Shown here piece by piece: positions 55,948-64,000 of a stretch of 64,000 nucleotides of DNA. Under the pieces are notes generated by a model, which was not told where the DNA came from, ran no database searches, and was given only the letters and a program-made list of their open reading frames with translations. Within the stretch, counting starts at the first letter, position 1. Each line of letters starts with the position of its first letter. A program made the position numbers and the translations under genes. The DNA is taken from the NCBI GenBank assembly GCA_026989395.1, contig JALSJK010000078.1, positions 1-64,000 on the forward strand, written 5' to 3'. The DNA comes from Methylomonas sp. (GTDB lineage Bacteria > Pseudomonadota > Gammaproteobacteria > Methylococcales > Methylomonadaceae).

Positions 55948-56592
55948 ATGATCTTTTTGACGCGATTATCGTTATTTTATTTGATTCTTATTATCGCAGG
56001 TTGTTCCAGTATTTATTACAGTGCCCTGGATTCTGTAGGCATCCAGATGCGGGATATTTTAGTTCATCGAGTCATTGAAGCTCGCGATACTCAACAGGAA
56101 GCGAAAGAACAATTCAAATCTGCGCTGGAACAATTTACGGCGCTTACCAATTTCAAGGGTGGAGATTTGCAAGACACCTATAAGAAATTAAATGAAGAGT
56201 ACGAAGATAGTGTTGCCAAGGCCGAAGAACTACAAAAACGAATTGAAGATATAGAAGATGTCTCCGAATCTTTGTTTGAAGAATGGGAAGATGAAATTGG
56301 ACAATATAGCAGTACCTCCCTAAAACGAAGCAGTCAGCAAAAATTAAGGGAGACTAAAAGGCGTTACAAACAACTTATTGCCGCGATGAAGCGAGCAGAA
56401 GCAAAAACCAAACCAATATTAGCTGTTTTCAAAGATCAGGTTTTGTATTTAAAACATAACCTTAATGCTCAGGCCATCAGCTCCCTAAAAGGCGAATTAA
56501 CATCCATTGAATCTGATGTTTCTGCTCTGATTTTGTCAATGGAAAAATCAATCAATGAAGCTGACCAATTTATTAAAACCATGGAAAAATAA
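55948..56592 (+). CDS. DUF2959-family lipoprotein
   Basis: A 214-aa lipoprotein (LSLFYLILIIAGCSSIYYSALDSVG) with a long, strongly helical, charged coiled-coil body (DTQQEAKEQFKSALEQF, KRIEDIEDVSESLFEEWEDEI, SSQQKLRETKRRYKQL). The E-x-x-E-D-E-I-x-Q-Y and R-E-T-K-R-R-Y motifs are those of DUF2959. Known only as a conserved envelope protein; its role is unknown. It is divergent from the diguanylate cyclase gene. Confidence 0.82.
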   Translation: MIFLTRLSLFYLILIIAGCSSIYYSALDSVGIQMRDILVHRVIEARDTQQEAKEQFKSALEQFTALTNFKGGDLQDTYKKLNEEYEDSVAKAEELQKRIEDIEDVSESLFEEWEDEIGQYSSTSLKRSSQQKLRETKRRYKQLIAAMKRAEAKTKPILAVFKDQVLYLKHNLNAQAISSLKGELTSIESDVSALILSMEKSINEADQFIKTMEK

Positions 56593-56666
56593 AAAAAATC
56601 ACATTTAGCATCTAAAAATCATGTACCATGCAGATTTTCAATTTATACCAAAACACTGATTTTTTA

Positions 56667-57149
56667 ATGAAAATAGAAAATAACAAAGTGGTCTCATTCC
56701 ACTACACTTTGACCGATGACGAAAACAATGTTCTTGATAAATCTGGTACTGATGAACCATTAAGTTATCTCCATGGCGCTGGTAATATCATCCCGGGTCT
56801 GGAAAAAGCATTGGCAGGCAAGGAAGTAGGTAATAAATTAAAGACTCGAATCGAGCCAGAAGATGCTTACGGAGCCAAACAAGAAGGTATGGTTCAGGTC
56901 TTACCCAAAGAAGCTTTTCAAGGAGTGGATAAAATTGAGCCCGGATTGCAATTTCAAGCAGCAGGACAGAACGGTGAACCTGTAGTTGTAACAGTCACAA
57001 AAGTTGAGGGCGATCAGGTTACCATTGATGGCAACCATCCTATGGCCGGCATTGCCTTAACCTTCGATGTAGAAATTGATGACATCCGTGACGCCACAGA
57101 AGATGAAATTGCCCATGGTCATATTCATGGCGATGGCTGCAATCACTAA
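56667..57149 (+). CDS. slyD: FKBP-type peptidyl-prolyl isomerase, SlyD-like
   Basis: A 160-aa isomerase with the SlyD arrangement: VVSFHYTLTDDENNVLDKSGTDEPLSYLHGAGNIIPGLEKAL (FKBP half), an insert-in-flap region (YGAKQEGMVQVLPKEAFQG...VTIDGNHPMAG), then ALTFDVEIDDIRDAT. The tail is short but His-rich (AHGHIHGDGCNH), as in metal-binding SlyD. The ATG at 56667 begins the domain; an ATG at 56628 would add 13 residues without homology. It is 75 bp after the DUF2959 gene. Confidence 0.85.
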   Translation: MKIENNKVVSFHYTLTDDENNVLDKSGTDEPLSYLHGAGNIIPGLEKALAGKEVGNKLKTRIEPEDAYGAKQEGMVQVLPKEAFQGVDKIEPGLQFQAAGQNGEPVVVTVTKVEGDQVTIDGNHPMAGIALTFDVEIDDIRDATEDEIAHGHIHGDGCNH

Positions 57150-57161
57150 TAACCCTTAAAA

Positions 57162-58322
57162 TTACTCAGAGATATGATTGCTTTGCAAATAACGCTCTGA
57201 TTGCATTTCAATCAGTCTGGACACGGTGCGTTTAAATTCAAACGCACCATCACCTTCCAAATAAAGTTCATCTGGGGCAACTTCTGCAGTGCATATTAAC
57301 TTCACTTTATGCTCATAAAGCGCATCAATAAGCGTTGAAAAGCGCTTGGCTTCATTACGTTTTTTAGAACTCATTCTGGGTATATCTGACAAAATCAAGG
57401 TTGTAAATTCACTGGCAAGCTCTAAATAATCGGAAGAACCTAAAGGCTGCTCACAAAGCTCCTGAAATGAACTTAACACCAGATCGCCATGAACCGCAGA
57501 AAGGGAAATTTCGCGCCCCTTGATCTCTAATTTCCCAGGTATTTGCGGAGCATAAGCTGTTAATTCATCAAAACTGTTTTGGATAAATTTGTCTGCTTGA
57601 TCGTCAATTGGAAAATAATACCGGGTTTGCAAAGCATGTAAATGCTGAAGGCGATAATCTTTTCGTGCGGGCAAATCCAGCGTCAAGCAATATTCTTGTA
57701 ACAAATCAATGAAAGGTAAAAACAAATCCCTTTGCAAGCCATTTTGATACAAATCTTTGGGATGCCGATTAGAAGTAATAACCATGACAACATCTAATGC
57801 AAATAACTGACTAAACAACCGGCCTAAAATCATGGCATCAGCAATATCTGTGACATGAAATTCATCAAAGCATAGCAGCTTGGTTGATGCCCTGATTTCT
57901 TTTGCCATAGTCATAATCATGTCGCCGGTTCTGTTTTGTTTTCGCCATTGATGAACAAACTCATGAACTTCCAGCATAAAAGCATGAAAATGAACTCGAC
58001 GTTTTTGTTGAAATGGACAAGCTTCGTAAAACAAATCCATCAACATCGATTTACCCCTGCCTACGTCACCATGGATATAAATACTTTTGCACGATTCAGG
58101 AAACTGTGACAATATTCTTTTTGCCCGACTTAGATTTTCAAATTGCAAGCTGTTAACTACATTGCTTAAAAGCACCTGCAAATGATTCAGCACGTCTAAT
58201 TGAGCCGGATCTTTCTGGAGATGGTGTTGCTCAACCTGCTTTTGATATTTATCAAATAACAATCCAGAGACATCCTGGTTCGGTATTTGTTGCACACCGG
58301 ACTGAAAAATGAAATTAAGCAT
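57162..58322 (-). CDS. zapE: Cell-division ATPase ZapE
   Basis: A 386-aa AFG1-type AAA ATPase. It begins near GLLFDKYQKQVEQHHLQKDPAQL, with Walker A YIHGDVGRGKSMLMDLFY, RVHFHAFMLEVHEFVH, Walker B LLCFDEFHVTDIADAMIL, VITSNRHPKDLYQNGLQRDLFLPF and the C-terminal RFSTLIDALYEHKVKLICTA. All are ZapE/YhcM hallmarks. It acts with FtsZ under stress. It is transcribed away from the metal-efflux block, with a 157-bp gap. Confidence 0.93.
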   Translation of the reverse strand: MLNFIFQSGVQQIPNQDVSGLLFDKYQKQVEQHHLQKDPAQLDVLNHLQVLLSNVVNSLQFENLSRAKRILSQFPESCKSIYIHGDVGRGKSMLMDLFYEACPFQQKRRVHFHAFMLEVHEFVHQWRKQNRTGDMIMTMAKEIRASTKLLCFDEFHVTDIADAMILGRLFSQLFALDVVMVITSNRHPKDLYQNGLQRDLFLPFIDLLQEYCLTLDLPARKDYRLQHLHALQTRYYFPIDDQADKFIQNSFDELTAYAPQIPGKLEIKGREISLSAVHGDLVLSSFQELCEQPLGSSDYLELASEFTTLILSDIPRMSSKKRNEAKRFSTLIDALYEHKVKLICTAEVAPDELYLEGDGAFEFKRTVSRLIEMQSERYLQSNHISE

Positions 58323-58479
58323 CAGATTATATTGCTAATATAAAGTCTATTGTTGTAAATATAGTGGGACTTGGAAATATTGAACTAATTTCAATGTGAT
58401 TTGGTGGATCATTCACAGTAATTATAACGCATCGTGACGAAGTTAATTATCAGAACTCTTATGAGAGAACTAACTTTTT

Positions 58480-60789
58480 TTACTTTGCCTTAAGCAGCCT
58501 CAAACCATTAGCCACAACTAAAAGAGAAGCGCCCATATCTGCAGCAATGGCTGCCCAGAGTGTTGCCAATCCTGCAAAAGCCAGAATGGCAAATGCTGCT
58601 TTCAGGGACAATGCAAAGAAAATATTTTGCCTGATAATACGCAAAGTTCGTTTGGAATGCTCAACTAACCAGGGAAGTTTGGAAAGATCATCACTCATTA
58701 AAGCGATGTCAGCCGTTTCAATGGCCGCATCTGAACCCATAACGCCCATTGCAATGCCAAGGCTTGCCCGACCGAGTGCCGGCGCATCATTAATTCCATC
58801 GCCCACCATTGCGACTTTTTCATATTTAGCAACCAACCGACTTATTTGTTCAACTTTATCAGCGGGGAGTAATTCTGCGTAAATCTCGTCAATACCTATT
58901 TGTTTAGCAATATTTTCAGCAGTCACCTGATTATCACCCGTCAACATGACCAAGTGCTGAACTCCTGTTTTTTTCAAGGCTTTTAAAACAGATTGTACTT
59001 CAGGCCGAGGCTGGTCTGCTACGGCTATCAGACCACAAACATGCTGGTCATTACCTACCGCAATAACGGTTTTTCCCGTTTGCTCCAAAGCCTGTGCCTT
59101 GTCACTGATTTCCGGGGTTTCCTGTGCTCGCTCAAGCAAATATCTTCTGGAACCCAACCAAAAAGTCGTTTCATTAAACACGCCCGTTACACCTTTTCCA
59201 GGCAGCACTGTCACATCATCAGCACTGGAAATTTCTATTTGCTGATTCTGAACATATTTAACTATCGCCGCAGCTAGTGGATGATTACTGCGTATCTCCA
59301 AAGCCGCCGCTCTACTCAATAACTCTTCCTGAGTATGATTATTAAAAGGTATAACATCTGTCACTACAGGCTTTCCCTGGGTCAAAGTTCCCGTTTTATC
59401 AAAGGCAATTGCCTTTAAAGATGCCGGAGCTTCAATATAAATTCCACCTTTAACCAATACGCCTTGTCGAGCTGCGTAAGCTAATGCGGCAACTATACTG
59501 ACCGGGGTCGAAATAACCAAAGCACAGGGGCAAGCTATGACTAACAAAACCAGCGCCCGATACAACCATTCCTGCCAGGATCCTACCATTAACAACGGTG
59601 GAATAACAAACACTGCCAATGCTAATAACATAACCACGGGGGTATAAATTCGGGCAAACTTTTCCACCCATTGTTCTGCTTCAGCTCGTTTACTGTGAGC
59701 TTCTTCTACTAGACGAATAATATGAGCCAAAGTGGTATCTGAAGCAATTTTGGTCGATTTCACTTCCAACATCGCTTCACCATTAATGCTGCCGGCAAAT
59801 ACATGATCACCGATTTGTTTAGTGACTGGAACACTTTCACCGGTAATAGGCGCTTGATTGACTGAGCTGACTCCTGAAACGATTTCCCCATCCAATGGAA
59901 TCTTATCCCCCGGCTTTACAATAAAAACCTCCCCAACAACCACCTCAGAAGCAGGAATTTGTTTTTCCTGACCATTTTTTTCTTTTACCAGTACTGTTGA
60001 AGGAGCTAAATCCAATAAGGCTTCCACAGCATTTCTGGCTCTGGCAATACTCCAACTTTCAATAGCCAATGACAGGGAAAATAAAAAACTTACCGCCGCT
60101 GCTTCAAACCATTCATTGATAATGATTGCGCCGATTATGGCAACAAACATCAGAAGATTCATATCCGCCCGCAAGCGTTTTAAAGCATAAAAAGCTTTAA
60201 CTATAATATGCCGAACCCCAAAAACTATAGCCAATCCATACGCTGCTTTTTCGGGTAATGGCATGGCCACCTGACTGTGAGCATTCAATAATTTACCAAG
60301 ATACTGGGTAAATTGCTGCCAGGTAAACGTCAAGGTTTCAGGGGATTTGAAAAGATTTTGTAAATCAGTAAATCCCCCGGCTAATGCGATATGCATGAGG
60401 ATACCGGAGAAAATGAACAAACCACTAAGTGCAGCAAACAATGTTTGAGAGCGCTGTCGCTTTTTGATGTCTGGTTGGGTATATCCTTGCTTCCAAGGAG
60501 TTGCTTTCATTCCGGTTAAGCCAACGGCTTTAATGATGGCTTTTTCCGATACGGAATTAGCTTCAGGAACAACCGTCATTCGACCATTGATTACGTCAAA
60601 CACCAATTTATCAGCACCACCCACTAGAGGACCAATTTCAGATTTTAAAATAGAAACTTCCTCAACACAGTCAAGCCCTTCAATTTTGAATGTTGTTCCT
60701 TTCTGAAACCCGGCAGTTGTTGATTGTAACGTTTCACTCGACTTGTCATGGCAACAACAAGATTCTTCCGCTTGATTCAGTTTGCTCAT
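58480..60789 (-). CDS. Zn/Cd/Pb-type P1B ATPase
   Basis: A 769-aa heavy-metal P-type ATPase. The N-terminus has a Cys cluster (AEESCCCHD, residues 8-15) and an HMA-like domain in which the usual C-x-x-C is replaced by C-x-E-E (EGLDCVEEV, Cys41). The membrane part has the CPC motif (VIACPCALVIST), the phosphorylation site is FDKTGTLTQGKPV, the hinge AMVGDGINDAPAL. C-x-E-E N-termini are reported in divalent-metal (Zn/Cd/Pb/Co) pumps. It follows the PII-like gene by 115 bp. The exact metal cannot be fixed from sequence. Confidence 0.88.
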   Translation of the reverse strand: MSKLNQAEESCCCHDKSSETLQSTTAGFQKGTTFKIEGLDCVEEVSILKSEIGPLVGGADKLVFDVINGRMTVVPEANSVSEKAIIKAVGLTGMKATPWKQGYTQPDIKKRQRSQTLFAALSGLFIFSGILMHIALAGGFTDLQNLFKSPETLTFTWQQFTQYLGKLLNAHSQVAMPLPEKAAYGLAIVFGVRHIIVKAFYALKRLRADMNLLMFVAIIGAIIINEWFEAAAVSFLFSLSLAIESWSIARARNAVEALLDLAPSTVLVKEKNGQEKQIPASEVVVGEVFIVKPGDKIPLDGEIVSGVSSVNQAPITGESVPVTKQIGDHVFAGSINGEAMLEVKSTKIASDTTLAHIIRLVEEAHSKRAEAEQWVEKFARIYTPVVMLLALAVFVIPPLLMVGSWQEWLYRALVLLVIACPCALVISTPVSIVAALAYAARQGVLVKGGIYIEAPASLKAIAFDKTGTLTQGKPVVTDVIPFNNHTQEELLSRAAALEIRSNHPLAAAIVKYVQNQQIEISSADDVTVLPGKGVTGVFNETTFWLGSRRYLLERAQETPEISDKAQALEQTGKTVIAVGNDQHVCGLIAVADQPRPEVQSVLKALKKTGVQHLVMLTGDNQVTAENIAKQIGIDEIYAELLPADKVEQISRLVAKYEKVAMVGDGINDAPALGRASLGIAMGVMGSDAAIETADIALMSDDLSKLPWLVEHSKRTLRIIRQNIFFALSLKAAFAILAFAGLATLWAAIAADMGASLLVVANGLRLLKAK

Positions 60790-60904
60790 AAGCTTGTATA
60801 TATCATTTCATTCAAGGGCTTAATTACTTTATATAATTAATGATCATCAAGGCAATTTTTTAAATTGTGCAAATAACACGTTCGAAAAGCAGTTATAAAA
60901 ATTA

Positions 60905-61246
60905 TTAAACGGCAATTTCTCCAGTTTCACCAGTACTGATCCGAACAGCATCCAGCACTGGCAGAACATAGATTTTGCCATCACCTTTCAGCCCTGTATG
61001 TGCATTACTACGTATCGCTTCAATGACCTCCTGGGATTTGTCATCATGACACGCTATTTCAAGTTTTAACCTAAATACCAGACCAAAATTATCTTCATCA
61101 AAAATAGCATCAGAATTTTCTTTTCGAGTACGTCCACAACCTCGTATATCTAACAAGCTGATACCCGTAAGTCCTTTAATTTTATGTAGGGCCAGCATAA
61201 CATTTTCCAGTTTGTGAGGTTTTATATAAGCAATTACTTGTTTCAT
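60905..61246 (-). CDS. PII-like signalling protein linked to metal efflux
   Basis: A 113-aa member of the PII superfamily: MKQVIAYIKPHKLENVMLALHKIKGLTGISLLDIRGCG at the start and GLKGDGKIYVLPVLDAVRISTGETGE at the end. The T-loop region differs from GlnB/GlnK: there is no Tyr51-type uridylylation sequence, and the segment GRTRKENSDAIFDEDNFG is charged. A PII subgroup encoded with RND and cation-efflux genes (called PII-NG) has been described, and the position here between a CzcA-like pump and a P-type ATPase fits it. Its effector and partner are unknown. Confidence 0.82.
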   Translation of the reverse strand: MKQVIAYIKPHKLENVMLALHKIKGLTGISLLDIRGCGRTRKENSDAIFDEDNFGLVFRLKLEIACHDDKSQEVIEAIRSNAHTGLKGDGKIYVLPVLDAVRISTGETGEIAV

Positions 61247-61488
61247 TTTATAGTCTCTGTGTTATTAACGGGTTATCAAACGTCTCTTTGTACATGATAA
61301 AAAATCGTAAGAAATAGGAAATGTAATTTTTTGTCGTACCACATAAAAAACCTTAAAAATTAAATGGTTTAAAATGTTTTATATGGAGATATTTTTTGTT
61401 ATTTCTTACTGGAACTCCCCGCCCCCACCGTAAAAAAACGGCAGAGAGCATTTTAGGTGCTGTATTTCCAGCGAGTTATTCCAAAAAA

Positions 61489-64000
61489 TTACTTTTTAAT
61501 TTCCTCATCTGTCACAAACCACTTAAATAAAGCGGGTATAACCAGCAAGGTTAAAAATGTTGATGTTACTAAACCACCAACAACAACTGCTGCCAATGGC
61601 TTCTGAACTTCTGACCCTGTGCCGGTTGCCAGCAAAAGTGGAATCAATCCTAATGCTGTGGTCACAGCTGTCATTAATACCGGCCTCACTCTCAAACAAG
61701 CCCCTCTAATTGAAGCTTCATCAATGTCAACACCATCTTTAATCAGTTGATTTAAATAGGTCATCAACACCATGCCATTTTCCAGAGCAATACCAAACAG
61801 CGCAATAAAACCCACTGATGCAGGAACTGAAAGATTCTGGCCACTAATCCATAACGCAATCACACCACCGACCAATGCCAGAGGAATATTCAATAAAATC
61901 AAGGCCGCATTTTTCAGCGACCCAAAACTGCTATACAGTAGTAACGAAATAATAACCAAGGTAGCGGGAATCACGATAGCCAAACGCTTATTGGCTTCCT
62001 GTTGTAATCGAAATTGCCCACCCCAGGTGGTGTAATACCCAGGTGGCAATTGTATTTTGTTATCAATTGCTTGTTGGGCTTCTTCTACAAAAGAAACAAT
62101 ATCCCGTTCAATAACATTGGCTTGAATACTGATAAATCGTTGATTATTTTCACGGGTAATTTGCCTTGGCCCGACAATTTCTTCGATGGTCGCAATTTGC
62201 GCCAAAGGCACTTTGATACCTTCTGGTCCGCTAATTAATAAATTACGAATTGCCTCGGGAGTACTTCGATCCTGTTCCCGATAGCGAACTAAAATATCAA
62301 AACGCCTGATTCCTTCAAACACTTGTCCTGCCGTAACGCCCCCAACGGCGCTGCTGATCACATTTTGTACATCGACCAGATTGAGACCATATCGGGCAAT
62401 CGCACGACGATCTGGTGTAATGACAAGTTGTGGCGTTCCAGATACCTGATCGACCTGAACATCTGCTGCACCTTCAACAGCTTTAACAACTACCGAAATT
62501 TCATCGGCCTTGGTTTTTAACTGTTGTAAATCATCGCCAAATAATTTTATCGCCAGCTCAGCCCGAACTCCTTCTAATAATTCATCGACTGTCATTTCGA
62601 TAGGTTGAGTCAGATTTGCGGTTATACCCGGTAAACTGGCAACAGATTGGCGAATATCTTTCTCGATTAACGCTTGATTCCCAGGGTCTCTCCAGTCTTC
62701 TTTTTCTTTAAGAATGATATACATTTCTGCTGAATTAATCGGATCTGCATGAGCGCCGACTTCGCCCCGACCAATACGACTGGTAACTTCAATCACTTCA
62801 GGAATTTTCAGCAAACGTCGTTCAACAATTAAGGTATTGCGTTTACTTTCATTAATAGAAATAGAAGGTGCCATTGTCAAACGCACAACTATCGTACCTT
62901 CCTGTAATTTTGGCGTAAATTCCGAACCCAAAAAAGGGAAGATCACCATGCCAATCAGTAAAAGTCCAGCCGATAATGCAACTGCAATCTTGCGGTTGTT
63001 AACAAAATATTCAACTAAAGGACGATAGGGTTTAAGCAAAGCATTCAGTATTCGCTCATCCATGGTCGGTTTACCATCGGCTTGTTTTAAAGCACGCCTC
63101 ATTAATGCATCAGATAATACCGGGGCAATAAACAGGGCATAAATCAATGAACCTAACATGGCTAATGCTACGGTATACGCTAATGGCCTAAAGGTTTTTC
63201 CCTCCACGCCCTCGAGTGTAAACAAAGGTAAAAACACAATAATGATAATGGCGATGGCAAATAAAATAGGTTGACCCACTTCCCTACAGGCTCTTCCAAC
63301 AACATGCAGTCTCGATTCTTCAGGATCTGATTCCCGCAGCAAACGATCAACATTTTCTACCATAACGATGGTACCATCGACCATCATCCCAATTGCAATC
63401 GCCAAACCACCTAATGACATTAAGTTTGCAGATATGTCAAAAAATCCCATGGCAATAAAAGCAAACATCACCGAAAATGGAATTGATAATGCAACAACCA
63501 GACTGGGACGAAAACCGCCCATAAAAGCAAACAATACCAATGCCACCAAGATAACCCCCTGCACCAAAGCACTGGTAACAGTACTTACAGCGGATTCAAC
63601 AATATCTTTTTGTTGGTAATAAGGCACAATACTGACACCTTTCGGCAAGGTTTTATTGATGTCGCTTATTTTATTTTCAACCCGTTCAATCACCGTTGAG
63701 GCATTGGTTCCATATAATTTAATTGCCATCCCGGCAACAACTTCTCCCTTACCATTATGAGTTTGTAGACCACGCCGAATTGCCCCACCAATTTTTACTT
63801 CAGCTAGTTCGCGTAGGTAGACAGCTCTGCCATCAACGCTTTTAATGATAATTTCATTTAAATCATCAATTCCAGTTGCGAGCCCCACTGACCGAATAAC
63901 AAATTGTTCACTGTTTTTTTCCAGGTATTGGGCGCCGACGTTTAGGTTATTTGCCTCAATACGCTCTATCACTTCTTTTAATGTCACGTTATAACGAAGT
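61489..64000 (-). CDS. HME-RND heavy-metal efflux pump (CzcA/CusA-like), 5' part outside window
   Basis: The reading frame stays open to the right edge (upstream codons L-R-Y-N-V before V-T-L-K-E-V), so the N-terminal ~200 residues of a ~1030-aa pump are outside. Visible: MGGFRPSLVVALSIPFSVMFAF and TM4 GGLAIAIGMMVDGTIVMVENVDRLL, periplasmic pore segments (RIGRGEVGAHADPINSAEMYI; IRRFDILVRYREQDRS), and the second half SFIALFGIALENGMVLMTYLNQL-like helices to KWFVTDEEI. The TM4 pattern A-I-G-x3-D-G differs from the D-F-G-x3-D-G of CzcA. It sits upstream of the PII-like gene with a 242-bp gap. Confidence 0.92.
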   Translation of the reverse strand, partial: LRYNVTLKEVIERIEANNLNVGAQYLEKNSEQFVIRSVGLATGIDDLNEIIIKSVDGRAVYLRELAEVKIGGAIRRGLQTHNGKGEVVAGMAIKLYGTNASTVIERVENKISDINKTLPKGVSIVPYYQQKDIVESAVSTVTSALVQGVILVALVLFAFMGGFRPSLVVALSIPFSVMFAFIAMGFFDISANLMSLGGLAIAIGMMVDGTIVMVENVDRLLRESDPEESRLHVVGRACREVGQPILFAIAIIIIVFLPLFTLEGVEGKTFRPLAYTVALAMLGSLIYALFIAPVLSDALMRRALKQADGKPTMDERILNALLKPYRPLVEYFVNNRKIAVALSAGLLLIGMVIFPFLGSEFTPKLQEGTIVVRLTMAPSISINESKRNTLIVERRLLKIPEVIEVTSRIGRGEVGAHADPINSAEMYIILKEKEDWRDPGNQALIEKDIRQSVASLPGITANLTQPIEMTVDELLEGVRAELAIKLFGDDLQQLKTKADEISVVVKAVEGAADVQVDQVSGTPQLVITPDRRAIARYGLNLVDVQNVISSAVGGVTAGQVFEGIRRFDILVRYREQDRSTPEAIRNLLISGPEGIKVPLAQIATIEEIVGPRQITRENNQRFISIQANVIERDIVSFVEEAQQAIDNKIQLPPGYYTTWGGQFRLQQEANKRLAIVIPATLVIISLLLYSSFGSLKNAALILLNIPLALVGGVIALWISGQNLSVPASVGFIALFGIALENGMVLMTYLNQLIKDGVDIDEASIRGACLRVRPVLMTAVTTALGLIPLLLATGTGSEVQKPLAAVVVGGLVTSTFLTLLVIPALFKWFVTDEEIKK

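Noticed and set aside
61247-61488. Intrinsic terminator after the RND pump gene
   Set aside because: A T-run occurs on the minus strand near 61430, but the preceding stem (AGCA/TGCT) is only 4 bp, so I do not call it.

Overview
The window reads as chromosomal DNA of a Gram-negative gammaproteobacterium with a moderately low GC content. Pointers are the nrdR-ribD-ribE-ribBA order, ntrB-ntrC, E. coli-type gshA with a UUG start, hslO, aat, zapE, a ycfL-lpoB pair, many lipoproteins and outer-membrane proteins, and PhoPQ-like and HD-GYP/GGDEF signalling genes. I cannot place it at genus level from sequence alone. No rRNA, tRNA or CRISPR array was seen.

Layout. (1) 1-1150: a graveyard of insertion sequences: an IS5-type fragment, two nested IS66-type ends with one intact tnpA, and an ISAs1-type transposase remnant that carries a 100-bp TA-flanked MITE. 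(2) 1261-14417, all on the minus strand: a surface-polysaccharide locus. GDP-fucose, UDP-glucuronate and UDP-ManNAc precursor genes (gmd, fcl, ugd, wecB) come first, followed by an AT-rich accessory part with two GT4 glycosyltransferases, a Wzx flippase, a Wzy-like polymerase, a hexapeptide acyltransferase and an exported 703-aa glycosidase-like protein. (3) 14555-17675: an unknown small protein, then ntrB-ntrC behind a consensus NtrC site. (4) 17756-34159: housekeeping genes (TolC-type channel, riboflavin genes with nrdR, MotY-like protein, sugar kinase, dynamin-like GTPase, recQ, gshA, APS-reductase-type cysH, HD-GYP protein, hslO). Two small genes (46-aa membrane protein, 44-aa lipoprotein) sit at 23960-24317.

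(5) 34404-45974: msrA, trxB, aat, a NitT/TauT-type ABC permease/ATPase pair without a binding protein, an AttEFGH-like ABC operon, and a PepSY-PhoP-PhoQ-like operon. (6) 46329-53094: a tight six-gene plus-strand operon. It encodes a CsgG-like exported protein, a CsgG-like lipoprotein with the same module duplicated, a TPR-like exported protein, a YcfL-like and an LpoB-like lipoprotein, and an exported caspase-fold peptidase with a C-terminal PEGA domain. This is the best candidate for an undescribed system. (7) 53101-58322: a TPR lipoprotein, a conserved cytosolic protein, a diguanylate cyclase, a DUF2959 lipoprotein, an FKBP-type isomerase and zapE. (8) 58480-64000: a metal-efflux block of a P-type ATPase with a C-x-E-E metal-binding motif, a PII-like protein of the metal-linked type, and an HME-RND pump that runs off the right edge.

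Dispersed non-coding repeats lie in several intergenic gaps. One family (12160, 34196, 43628) overlaps a good candidate promoter for hslO.
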